DNA from: Rubritalea tangerina
GTDB taxonomy: Bacteria; Verrucomicrobiota; Verrucomicrobiia; Verrucomicrobiales; Akkermansiaceae
Assembly: GCF_042683245.1 (NCBI RefSeq)
Contig: NZ_JBHUJB010000083.1
Coordinates: 62,001 to 126,000, forward strand
DNA: 64,000 nt
Reading direction: 5' to 3'
Position numbers and translations under genes: made by a program. Below are positions 52,737 through 60,871 of the stretch, in pieces. Numbering within the stretch: position 1 is the first letter of the stretch; each line of letters starts with the position of its first letter. The notes below the pieces were generated by a model that was not told where the DNA came from, made no database searches, and saw only the letters and a list, made by a program, of their open reading frames with translations.

Positions 52737-53711
52737 TTAACAGACTTTACCTCGTTTGTGGTAACCGACATGGCCGCGTGGAGCGGGGCCGACCCAGCGT
52801 TCATCAGCGGGTTCGCTGGCAAGTTGGTAGCGGGTGTCTGAGGAGATTCTGATGTGGTTGCTTTGGTTATCGAGAGATCCGTGGACCAGTTTCATTGAGA
52901 AGGTGAGCAGGTCACCCATTTCAAATTTTGGTGAGGTAAGCCAGCGTCCGCCAAGTTTTTCACGCAGGGTGACGGGGTTCTTTGAGAGCCAGCCTCCCCA
53001 GACTTTATTATCGGTGGTTGCTTCGAGGTCGAGCCCTTCGGGGAGAGGGCGGTTAGAGCAATAGTCGTCGACATCGCGATCGAGGTAGGGGGCGAGCGTT
53101 TCCTCGTGATTGAGTGAATTTTCGAGGATCATGAGGCCGCCGGTGCGGAGGTCGATATCGCTCCATGGGACCCAGCTAGTGAAGAGTTGGTGGGTACCGC
53201 GGCCCATGTAGACGAGGTCGCAGTGGGAGACCGTGCCGAAGCCGGGAGCCATGGCGCGGTACCAGATTTGGTCAAAGTGGAGGCAGGGGCCGCCGAGGAA
53301 GGCGGAGAAGAAATCCATGATGCGACCTTGGTAGAGGACATCTTTGATTGCAGGAACTTCATCCACAATTCCATCGAGGGTGGCAGAGCCCTTGTCTTTG
53401 TCATCAATTCCACTGAGGAGCTTGGAGTGTGGAATGGCATCCATGGGGGCTGAGCCATCTGCTAGGAAGCCATGGTGCGCCATGCGGGAGGTAAGTTTTT
53501 CGCGAATAGCGACGATTTCAGGACGGTCCCAAAATCCTTTGATGTAGAGGTAGCCGTCGCGTTCGTATTGGGCCTTGCAGGCGGCAATGTTCTCGAGGGG
53601 GTCCTCGGTGAACTCATTGAGAAAGCCGAAGGCTTCTGGGGAGGTGTCGAGGGTATAGCCACGGCTTTTGAGTTCGAGGCCTGGTTCAATGATTGGGGTA
53701 GTGGTACTCAT
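52737..53711 (-). CDS. Phytanoyl-CoA dioxygenase (PhyH) family oxygenase B
   Basis: A 324-aa PhyH-type oxygenase. AQYERDGYLYIKGFWDRPEI at the N-terminal fold start, iron ligands in VSHCDLVYMGRG (HxD) and KLVHGSLDNQSNHIRIS (distal His/Arg). Distinct from PhyH A in this cluster. It heads a transcript with the creatininase and alcohol dehydrogenase and is divergent from a GntR-type regulator, 106 bp apart. Confidence 0.85.
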   Translation of the reverse strand: MSTTTPIIEPGLELKSRGYTLDTSPEAFGFLNEFTEDPLENIAACKAQYERDGYLYIKGFWDRPEIVAIREKLTSRMAHHGFLADGSAPMDAIPHSKLLSGIDDKDKGSATLDGIVDEVPAIKDVLYQGRIMDFFSAFLGGPCLHFDQIWYRAMAPGFGTVSHCDLVYMGRGTHQLFTSWVPWSDIDLRTGGLMILENSLNHEETLAPYLDRDVDDYCSNRPLPEGLDLEATTDNKVWGGWLSKNPVTLREKLGGRWLTSPKFEMGDLLTFSMKLVHGSLDNQSNHIRISSDTRYQLASEPADERWVGPAPRGHVGYHKRGKVC

Positions 53712-53817
53712 GTCAGTTGCTTGCTAGTTGGTGGTAGAATAGTGGTTTAGGGGGATGAGGAGCAACCTGACGAGTTTGGCCTTTTTAAAAGTCCAACTAG
53801 AATTTATAGTGGGTGAG

Positions 53818-54861
53818 ATGGCGAGGGAATTTCAGCGCAAGAAGGTGTATGAGCAAGTAGCTCAGGCATTAGAGGAGAGGATTGGTAGGGGGGAGTGGGA
53901 TAGGGTGATGCCGAGTGAGCGATGGCTGAGTGTGGATTTGGGGGTGAGTCGGGACCAGGTGCATGCGGCGATATTGAGTTTGAGGGCGCGGGGGGTGTTG
54001 GGGGTTGAGAAGCGGCGCAATGTGATTGTTTTGGAGACGCAGGTAGCGGAGGATTTAAGCAAGGTGGTGGTATTGACTTCGGATGATTTACAGCAAGCTA
54101 GCCACGGATTTTTGCACTGTGTGGATGCGTTGCGGCGTCAATTAAAGGAGGTGGATGTGCAATCGGTGGCGGCCTTAGGCCAGAAGTCACCGGGGCGAAG
54201 CCTTGAGCGATTAGTCGCCAAGTTCCCGGGGGCGGTGTGGGTACTGCACCGGGCATCTGTGGCTGCACAAAGGTGGTTTAGCGCAAAGGGCCTGCCAGCA
54301 GTGGTGTTAGGTTCGACTGGGGTTGCGTTAGAGTCGATAGATTTAGACCATCACGCTGCGGCAAGGCATGCCGTGGGAAGGTTACAGGCAGCTGGGCACC
54401 ATGCTAGCGAGATTTTGTTCGTGAGGCCCGAGTGGGAGTTAGAAGGTGTGGCACGGATGGAGCGCGGGTACCGGGAGGTGGTTGAGGGGTTGGGTGGGAA
54501 GGCTGTGGTGATGCGGTATCGGGATTTAGAACATTTGAAGCTGCGTGTTAGCCAATTGCTAGAAAAGGGGGTGCCGTTGCGCGCAATGGTGGTGACATCG
54601 TACAAAGCGGCGAGTTTGTTGCCGGGTTGGTTAGCGTATGAGTATGGGGTGTACGTGGGGCGTGATTTATCATTAATCTGTTTATCTGATGGACCATCGT
54701 TAGCTTACCAGCATCCGGCTGTGGCCTACTATGCGATGGCTGAAAGTGGCTTGAGCCGCAAGTTGGTGCAGAGGGTTGAGGGGACACTGAAGCGGCAGGA
54801 GGGGGGGAGTGAGACTTTAGTGATGCCAGAATTTGTTAGGGGAGCTTCGGTGATTGGGTAA
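53818..54861 (+). CDS. GntR-type regulator with LacI-like sensor domain
   Basis: 347 aa from the ATG at 53818 (MAREFQRKKVYEQVAQALEE); the frame opens at 53755. Winged HTH of GntR type at 1-75 (ERIGRGEWDRVMPSERWLSVDLGVSRDQVHAAI). The remainder (about 85-335) is a periplasmic-binding-like sensor (SIDLDHHAAARHAVGRLQAAGHHASEILFV). It probably controls the divergent PhyH B operon. A near-identical 28-bp copy of its 3' end occurs at 55931-55958. Confidence 0.88.
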   Translation: MAREFQRKKVYEQVAQALEERIGRGEWDRVMPSERWLSVDLGVSRDQVHAAILSLRARGVLGVEKRRNVIVLETQVAEDLSKVVVLTSDDLQQASHGFLHCVDALRRQLKEVDVQSVAALGQKSPGRSLERLVAKFPGAVWVLHRASVAAQRWFSAKGLPAVVLGSTGVALESIDLDHHAAARHAVGRLQAAGHHASEILFVRPEWELEGVARMERGYREVVEGLGGKAVVMRYRDLEHLKLRVSQLLEKGVPLRAMVVTSYKAASLLPGWLAYEYGVYVGRDLSLICLSDGPSLAYQHPAVAYYAMAESGLSRKLVQRVEGTLKRQEGGSETLVMPEFVRGASVIG

Positions 54862-54936
54862 TCGAAGAACAAAGTAGTTATGGCTTTAGAACTCTGTTTC
54901 ATTTATTTTCCAGCTGATTAGGGTGTCGCACCATAG

Positions 54937-55023
54937 GCGGTGTGGACAAATTGCTTCACCGCCCGATTTTAGATAGGGTGATATGGAGTCAGTTGCCTTG
55001 CGGCAAACCATTTTGTCCACACT
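54937..55023. repeat. GTGTGGACAAA inverted-repeat element (281-bp spacer)
   Basis: The spacer after the GntR gene holds GTGTGGACAAA at 54940-54950 and its complement TTTGTCCACAC at 55012-55022, about 70 bp apart. The left arm also folds as a small hairpin (GGCGGTG / CACCGCC). A related hairpin lies at 60811-60846 after another gene. It may be a terminator-like or transposable repeat. Confidence 0.5.
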
Positions 55024-55142
55024 GTCTACGAGGAAGTTCATCCGTTCGATAAGTGGATTTTTAATTTTTGGAGTAAGAATAAGTGTATAATTATATTTAC
55101 AGAATAGGGTAGTGACGTGTATGAATTACTTTTTTAAGTGCG

Positions 55143-55841
55143 ATGAAAACTCCCAAATTATTCTTCATTTTAGCAGTGACATGCCTTGCTAGCATGCAGC
55201 TTCACGCTATCTCTGTGAGCATTGATTTCACGGAATTAGACAGTGGTTCTGGAAATATTAGTAACACTGTTTTGGCGCCACCCGATCCGATTTCAGTAAT
55301 TGTTAGTGAGGGAGGAGTCTCGTTTACAGCAACGGCAACTATCACAGGTTTACAGCACTCGGGAGGCAGTGGTATTTCTTATGGGCGTCAAACGATCGAT
55401 GGTCAAGCGGGTACAGGTTTCATAGCAATGAGCCATTTACCAGGTGGTGATGATACTCTCAATAAGGATATTACAGTCACATTTAGTAATTTCATGCAGA
55501 CTTCAGGCGACAGTGGGGCGACCCTTACGTTCAATGGTTTGTCAGGATTTACGTCAGCTGGTGTTGGGGTGGGAATATCTGTTGGAATTGGAACACAAGG
55601 ATACACAAATATTACGAGCAATTTGGAAACTGCAGCTTTTCAGTCCTTAACGGGAACTAATCCATATAAAGATTCGGAATTTGCTGTTCAGGTAAGAGCG
55701 AGTGATGGAAATCCAGGTGAGTTTCGTTTGTTAGGAGTGGAGGCGGATTTTACGATTGTGCCTGTACCTGAGCCAAGTAGCTCACTATTCTTGGCGATTG
55801 GAGGATTGGTACTGGGAGTGAGAAAACGACCTCGTGGGTGA
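55143..55841 (+). CDS. PEP-CTERM sorting domain protein
   Basis: A 232-aa secreted protein with a signal peptide (1-22, ending LHA), beta-rich Gly/Ser body and C-terminal VPEPSSSLFLAIGGLVLGVRKRPRG-type signal (PEP motif, hydrophobic segment, basic tail). Function unknown. Transcribed alone ahead of the protease gene. Confidence 0.85.
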   Translation: MKTPKLFFILAVTCLASMQLHAISVSIDFTELDSGSGNISNTVLAPPDPISVIVSEGGVSFTATATITGLQHSGGSGISYGRQTIDGQAGTGFIAMSHLPGGDDTLNKDITVTFSNFMQTSGDSGATLTFNGLSGFTSAGVGVGISVGIGTQGYTNITSNLETAAFQSLTGTNPYKDSEFAVQVRASDGNPGEFRLLGVEADFTIVPVPEPSSSLFLAIGGLVLGVRKRPRG

Positions 55842-55930
55842 ATTGATACACTGGTTGGTTTGTCATTCCCTTTTTGAGGCTGGAGCTGGGTTACAGCAAA
55901 GTTCATTTTACAGGCCAGACGTGCGAGAGT

Positions 55931-55958
55931 GTTAGGGGAGCTTCGGTGGTTGGGTAAT
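55931..55958 (+). repeat. Second copy of the GntR gene 3' end (relic)
   Basis: The 28 bp GTTAGGGGAGCTTCGGTGG(…) through TAAT match 54835-54862, the last codons and stop of the GntR regulator (VRGASVIG), with one mismatch. No other part of a second regulator is visible, so this is a short relic or gene-conversion tract. Confidence 0.6.
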
Positions 55959-56009
55959 GGGAGGATTGGGCTTGATGCTTGGGCGAGAGATTGGATAAAG
56001 GTGGGCGTC

Positions 56010-57407
56010 ATGCGTATTCTCACGATTGTTTCATTGTTATTGGCCCCTGGGGTATTTGGTCAGACACGCGGAGCGGTTTTTGAGGATCCTGAGGTGTACC
56101 GTGACATTCCCTTGGCAGTGGCACCGATGCGGGGTGAATTACCTGAGCGGGTGGATTTGTCTGGGAGTTTTCCGCGGCCGGGTGATCAGGGTGATCAAGG
56201 GTCATGTGTGGGGTGGGCGACGGCTTATGCGCTCAAGGGGTATTTAGAGAAGAAGGAACGTGAGTGGCCGGGGAGGGTGTCTAACGAGCTTTTCAGCCCA
56301 GCTTTCATCTACAACCAGATTAAGTTAGATGGAGGTGGTGCATATATTACATCGGCCTTGGATTTATTGATGCAGCAGGGTGTGGCTACCTTGGCGTCGT
56401 TTCCCTATGATGCTGGCAACGATGATAAGAAGCCGAGTGATGCTGTTAGGCGAGAGGCTCGGCAATTTGCGATAGCGTCATGGCGCAGAGTGAATCCGAA
56501 AGAGATTGGCGAAGTCAAAAGCCATTTGGCGAGTGGGTTTCCCATTCTGATAGGCATGTACGTGGGCAATGATTTTATGAAGCACCGTGGCAGTGGCGTT
56601 TTTAGTCACGGTCAGAGGAGTAATTCTGAAGGGGGGCACGCGATGTGTGTGGTGGGGTATGATGATGGCAAGGAGGCGGTGAAGTTGATCAATTCATGGG
56701 GGACGAGATGGGGTGATGGCGGCTATGCATGGGTGAGTTATGCGACATTTCAAAAGAAGGTGAGTCAGGCTTTTGTGGTGCAGGATATTGTGGTGTATCA
56801 CCCTGATGAGCCTGAGAAAGATTTGGATCCGGAGCCCAGCGAGGAAAGCCCGTGGGTGTTTGGCTATTCGGGGGCGCGCAAGATTGCTGAGGCTGAGATG
56901 CGGGTGCGTTCTGAGAGAGAGTTGTGGCGGGCACGCAATGAAATTTATGCGCGTCATGGATATGCCTTTCAGTCGGCGAAGGGGAAGCGCTACGCGGCAT
57001 CATTAGGGAGGCATTATAAGAATCAAGGTAAGTCAGCAGCGCAGGTTGAGGCTGGTTTTAACGCGGTTGAGCACTACAACGTGGCGCTGATTTTATCTTA
57101 TGAAAAGGGGCGTGCACGTCCTAACAAACCCGAGGATAAAGCGGGTTGGATTTTTGCTGATTCGAGTGTGCGAAGGCTCAATCAGTATGAATTAGAGAGT
57201 TTGAGCAACGGGGAGCTGTGGCGTGCGCGCAATGAGATTTTTGCACGTAATGGCTATGTATTCCAATCGGAGAAAGGCAAGGCTTTGGCCAAGTTTATGG
57301 GGCCACTTTACGAGCCAAAGTCATCGGACATGGAGCAGGTATTTGCGGCGATGAACGCGGTGGAGCGAGAGAACGTGTTGTTGATTCGTCGTTACGAGCG
57401 GCGTTAG
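56010..57407 (+). CDS. Secreted papain-like (C1) cysteine protease with two YARHG domains
   Basis: 465 aa from the ATG at 56010 (MRILTIVSLLLAPGVFGQ, signal peptide). Catalytic Cys66 in DQGSCVGWATAYA, His210 in GGHAMCVVGY, Asn228 in LINSWGTRWGDGGY. Then two YARHG domains (about 288-358 and 375-460), each with WRARNEIYARHGYAF or its relative WRARNEIFARNGYVF. YARHG domains are extracellular and of unknown function. The fusion suggests a protease that binds a surface or matrix target through them. Confidence 0.88.
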   Translation: MRILTIVSLLLAPGVFGQTRGAVFEDPEVYRDIPLAVAPMRGELPERVDLSGSFPRPGDQGDQGSCVGWATAYALKGYLEKKEREWPGRVSNELFSPAFIYNQIKLDGGGAYITSALDLLMQQGVATLASFPYDAGNDDKKPSDAVRREARQFAIASWRRVNPKEIGEVKSHLASGFPILIGMYVGNDFMKHRGSGVFSHGQRSNSEGGHAMCVVGYDDGKEAVKLINSWGTRWGDGGYAWVSYATFQKKVSQAFVVQDIVVYHPDEPEKDLDPEPSEESPWVFGYSGARKIAEAEMRVRSERELWRARNEIYARHGYAFQSAKGKRYAASLGRHYKNQGKSAAQVEAGFNAVEHYNVALILSYEKGRARPNKPEDKAGWIFADSSVRRLNQYELESLSNGELWRARNEIFARNGYVFQSEKGKALAKFMGPLYEPKSSDMEQVFAAMNAVERENVLLIRRYERR

Positions 57408-57418
57408 GCTAGCTGGTA

Positions 57419-58084
57419 TTAGCGGCGGCGTTTTCTGATGAGCAATGCGCTGGCGGAGAGAAGAAGGAGTCCAGAGGTGCTTGGTTCTGGGATAGCCGTG
57501 CCTTCGATTTGGATTTCTGTGAGGCTATATTTATCACCGCCGATGGTGTCACCATCGATATTGAGTCTGACGTAGCGGGCAGTTTGGGAGAGGTTTGTGG
57601 TGATGAATTGTTGACCAGTGGTGTAGGTGAAGTTGGTGTTAATCGTGTTTTGGGGGGTGAAGCTGAGGCCATCGGTGCTGAAGGAGAGGTTGAAGTCGTC
57701 TGGAGCACCCAGAGCGAAGGAGGTGTAGACGTAGCTGTAGAGGCTAACAGAAGTGATATCTGCGAGGGTGCCTAGGTCGAAAGTGATTTCTGTTGGGATG
57801 ACCGCTCCTGAACCATCAGTCACGGGGTTCCAAGCGACGACTGTATTGACGGCTGGAGAGGTAGGGGCTCCAGTGGTAAAGAAGGTGTCGTCATTGAGAT
57901 CTCCACTATCAAAGGCATTGGGGCTGCTATTTCCGGCGTGACCATCATCGAAATAGAAGGTACCGCCATCGAACTGTGGCATGGGGCCATCGGTGTATGC
58001 GTAGGTGGCATTGAGAGCGAGGTTCGCCGCACTCACTTGGGCAGTGAGAAGGGCACTGGAGATGAGGAGGAGACGTGCACTCAT
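57419..58084 (-). CDS. PEP-CTERM protein with discoidin-like (F5/8 type C) domain
   Basis: 221 aa from the ATG at 58084 (MSARLLLISSALLTAQVSAAN). Residues 20-180 have a galactose-binding-like β-sandwich pattern (NALNATYAYTDGPMP, ITFDLGTLADITSVSLYS, ARYVRLNIDGDTIGGDKYSLTEIQI), then IPEPSTSGLLLLSASALLI with RKRRR. Binds a ligand, probably a glycan, at the surface. Convergent with the protease gene, 11 bp apart. Confidence 0.87.
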   Translation of the reverse strand: MSARLLLISSALLTAQVSAANLALNATYAYTDGPMPQFDGGTFYFDDGHAGNSSPNAFDSGDLNDDTFFTTGAPTSPAVNTVVAWNPVTDGSGAVIPTEITFDLGTLADITSVSLYSYVYTSFALGAPDDFNLSFSTDGLSFTPQNTINTNFTYTTGQQFITTNLSQTARYVRLNIDGDTIGGDKYSLTEIQIEGTAIPEPSTSGLLLLSASALLIRKRRR

Positions 58085-58176
58085 AGAAAATAGAATAGAT
58101 TTGACTATGAATGGGTGTCTGAGAGGGGTCAAGGAGATAGATGAGGGGGCTGGTCTGAATGCTAGGTAGAGCTAGG

Positions 58177-58868
58177 TTAGCGGCGTCGCTTAAGGGTGAA
58201 GGTGAGAGCTGCTAGGAGAGCGAGTGAGCTAGTACTCGGTTCTGGCACGCTAGTGATAGAGAGGGTGCCGATTCCTTGGTATTTTGAGCTTTGACGGGTG
58301 AACAGGCCATCAGCGGTGAGGATGCGTGTCGCTGTATTGCTTTGGCCAGCAACCGAGCTTCCGATTTGGGTATCATTGACGGAGAGGCTGGCTTGGTTGG
58401 TGAGGAGGTCGTAGTCGAGGCGGATGGTACGGTTGGCATCGCCACCAGAGAAGGCGCCTAGGTTGGTACGTGAGCCATTTGCGATGATGAAGTACTGGTT
58501 GGAGTTATTGAAATCTAGGCCCCAACCGAGGACGTCACCATGGGTGCTGGAGTAGAAGCCACTTTGCATGAAGTTGCTGGTGAGTCGTGCTGTGGTTTCG
58601 AGTGAGATGTGGGTGGTGGCGGGGGTAAATTGGTAGCTAAAGTTAGCATCGTTGAGTCTGGTGATTGTGTTATCTCCACCATTGTCGTTACGGGCGTAGA
58701 GCAGGCCATTTTGCGAGGCGAGGATCCAGTTGGGGAGGTCATCGCCAGTCCAGCCGTCACTGCTGATGGCATTGCCAATGCTTAGGCGTTCAGAGACCGA
58801 GTAGCTGACAGTGGCTGCGTGGATTGTATTGAGTGTCAGGGGGGGAGTAGGATAAGTATTTTTTTCAT
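58177..58868 (-). pseudogene. PEP-CTERM protein gene with a frameshift in a seven-C tract
   Basis: The start ATG at 58868 gives MKKILILLPP then a stop because of a run of seven C on the minus strand (58839-58845). The body from there to 58177 is open in another frame, giving LTLNTIHAATVSYSVSERLSIG and ending TSVPEPSTSSLALLAALTF with KRRR. Adding one C to the tract joins signal peptide and body in one frame. Either a real inactivation, phase variation, or a sequencing error in the tract. The annotated open part alone would begin at 58569. Confidence 0.75.
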
Positions 58869-59075
58869 AAGGGGAAGTAGCTTGAGGCTATTTCTTCATG
58901 GATAGGGTGTGTTGTTAAGGTCTCAGGACGGAAGATAGATTTTCAAATTGCGACGCTGAGTGTGGGGGGGGATGTGGAAAAAATGAGGTGGAATGTGGGC
59001 TTTGGCGGGTAGTCAAGTGGGGGGTATGTTGTTTAATTTAAGGGGAGGTGGCACGCCGTGAGTGGAGGTCATTGA

Positions 59076-60788
59076 ATGATAGAGAGAGCAATGATGAATG
59101 TGAGAATGCAGGGTTTTGGAGATTTGGTACGCCGCTTGTTACTGTGGGGGGCATTGCTTTTTCACTCTGTGGCATGGGCGGTGAGCCGGCCAAACATCAT
59201 CACGATTTTGGTAGATGATTTAGGGTATTCGGACATTGGTTCATACGGGGGGGAAATTGAGACACCGCATATTGATGCGTTAGCAGCTGGAGGTGTACGT
59301 TTTACCCAGTTTTATACGACATCGCGGTGTTGTCCTTCGAGGGCGAGTTTACTGACGGGTTTGTACCCGCATCAGGTGGGGATTGGTCACATGGTGTACC
59401 GAGATTATGGTGATGGGTACCGCAAGAACTTGAGTCGTGGGTGTGTGACATTTGGCGAGGTTCTTCAGCAGGCTGGTTACAGGACTTTTTTTTCAGGGAA
59501 GTGGTATGTTGGGCATACGGACAAGGAGGCACGTCCAGAGCAGCGTGGTTTTGATAAATTCACGGGGGTGTATTCGCACATTGATGCTTACTGGTCTGTG
59601 CTCAAGGGCTGTGAGATCTACCGAGATAACACCTTGTTGATTCCGGCGGGCAAGGACCCGGTGAATCCGTATCGGCCAGATGAGGAGTTTTACATCACAG
59701 ACTTTTTTACAGATGTGGCGATCGATTATGTAGATCAAGCGGCTGAGGAATCTGGGAAGCCATTCTTACTGCACCTTTGCTATAACACGCCGCACTTTCC
59801 GTTAGAGGCTCCAGAGGCATTGATTGAGAAATACCGTGGGCGTTACCTGAAGGGATGGGACATTATGCGGGCTGAGAAGTTAGAGCGTATGCGGGTGTTA
59901 GGGGTGGTTTCTGAGGGACAAGAGTTACCACGTGTCAAAGGGTTCAAGAATGTATCGATCCGGGGGTTTACACAGGTGGGGGTGGAGAGTGAATGGCTAA
60001 GAAATTGGGGTTCTCTGGCACAGAAGGATAGAGAAGAGCTCGACTTTAGGCGTGCGATGTATGCTGCGCAGGTGGAGAATCTTGATCAAAATGTTGGGAG
60101 GTTAGTGGCACATCTCAAAGCGAAGGGGCTTTATGAGAACACGGTGATTCTTTTTCTATCAGATAATGGATGTTCGGGTGAGACTGGGCTTTTTGGTATG
60201 CAATGGGGGAGGTTTCATTCTGGGAATTATCACCATTGGCGCAAGCGTGGTGGCTGGTCGATCTCGCAAGGTCAGGGGTGGGCGGCATATTCAAACACGC
60301 CGCTGCGCAAGTATAAGAAGTTCGTGCACGAAGGGGGGATTGCGAGTCCATTGATCGTGCATTGGCCGGGCGGGCTGCCAGCACGAGGCGAGATCGTTTC
60401 CGGTCAAAGTTTTCATTTAATCGACATCATGCCGACGCTGTGCGAGCTCGGTGGAGCGACTTATCCTGAGAGGTATCGGGGGCATCGGATTCCACCGATG
60501 GAGGGGCATAGCATGGTATCTTATTTGAAGGATCCTGATGTTGTTGGGGAAGCGCGGAGGCTGTATTGGCAGCATGAGAATCACGCGGCGATGCGCGAGG
60601 GGGACTGGAAGTTGGTGACGGTGGATGACAGGGTGGAAGGACGGTGGGAGCTCTATGATCTGAGTGATGATAGAAGTGAATCAGAGAATCTAGCAGCTCG
60701 GTACCCTGAGAAAGTAAAGGCGCTGCGGCAGCAATGGGAGAGCTGGGCGAGGCGTGTGAAGGCCGTGCCATTTCCGGAGGATCGTTAG
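59076..60788 (+). CDS. Secreted formylglycine sulfatase 3
   Basis: A 570-aa sulfatase. A ribosome site GGAGG at 59064-59068 supports the start at 59076. Signal peptide (to about residue 36), ITILVDDLGYSDIGSYGG, formylglycine motif CCPSR in RCCPSRASLLTGLYPHQ, GKWYVG, SDNGCSGETG. It is followed by a convergent polysaccharide lyase gene, consistent with desulfation of the lyase product or substrate. Distinct from sulfatases 1 and 2 in length and motif. Confidence 0.93.
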   Translation: MIERAMMNVRMQGFGDLVRRLLLWGALLFHSVAWAVSRPNIITILVDDLGYSDIGSYGGEIETPHIDALAAGGVRFTQFYTTSRCCPSRASLLTGLYPHQVGIGHMVYRDYGDGYRKNLSRGCVTFGEVLQQAGYRTFFSGKWYVGHTDKEARPEQRGFDKFTGVYSHIDAYWSVLKGCEIYRDNTLLIPAGKDPVNPYRPDEEFYITDFFTDVAIDYVDQAAEESGKPFLLHLCYNTPHFPLEAPEALIEKYRGRYLKGWDIMRAEKLERMRVLGVVSEGQELPRVKGFKNVSIRGFTQVGVESEWLRNWGSLAQKDREELDFRRAMYAAQVENLDQNVGRLVAHLKAKGLYENTVILFLSDNGCSGETGLFGMQWGRFHSGNYHHWRKRGGWSISQGQGWAAYSNTPLRKYKKFVHEGGIASPLIVHWPGGLPARGEIVSGQSFHLIDIMPTLCELGGATYPERYRGHRIPPMEGHSMVSYLKDPDVVGEARRLYWQHENHAAMREGDWKLVTVDDRVEGRWELYDLSDDRSESENLAARYPEKVKALRQQWESWARRVKAVPFPEDR

Positions 60789-60810
60789 ATAGAAGTGGGG
60801 TAGGATCAGA

Positions 60811-60846
60811 CCCGGAGGTGAGGACAAATTATCTCTCATCGCCCAG
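60811..60846. repeat. Hairpin related to the element at 54937
   Basis: GAGGTGAGGACAAATT…TCATCGCCC resembles GCGGTGTGGACAAATT…TCACCGCCC after the GntR gene. It sits between the convergent sulfatase 3 and lyase genes and may act as a terminator. Confidence 0.4.
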
Positions 60847-60871
60847 CAAATTTATTGTGTATACTATGCAC

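Noticed and set aside
52640..52822. 61-residue N-terminal extension of the creatininase-family protein
   Set aside because: Pro-rich, overlaps the upstream PhyH gene; the ATG at 52639 starts at the family N-terminus.
58515..58778. 87-codon minus-strand frame overlapping the frameshifted PEP-CTERM gene
   Set aside because: Low-complexity Ser/Thr/Pro translation in a shadow frame; the other frame continues the PEP-CTERM body.
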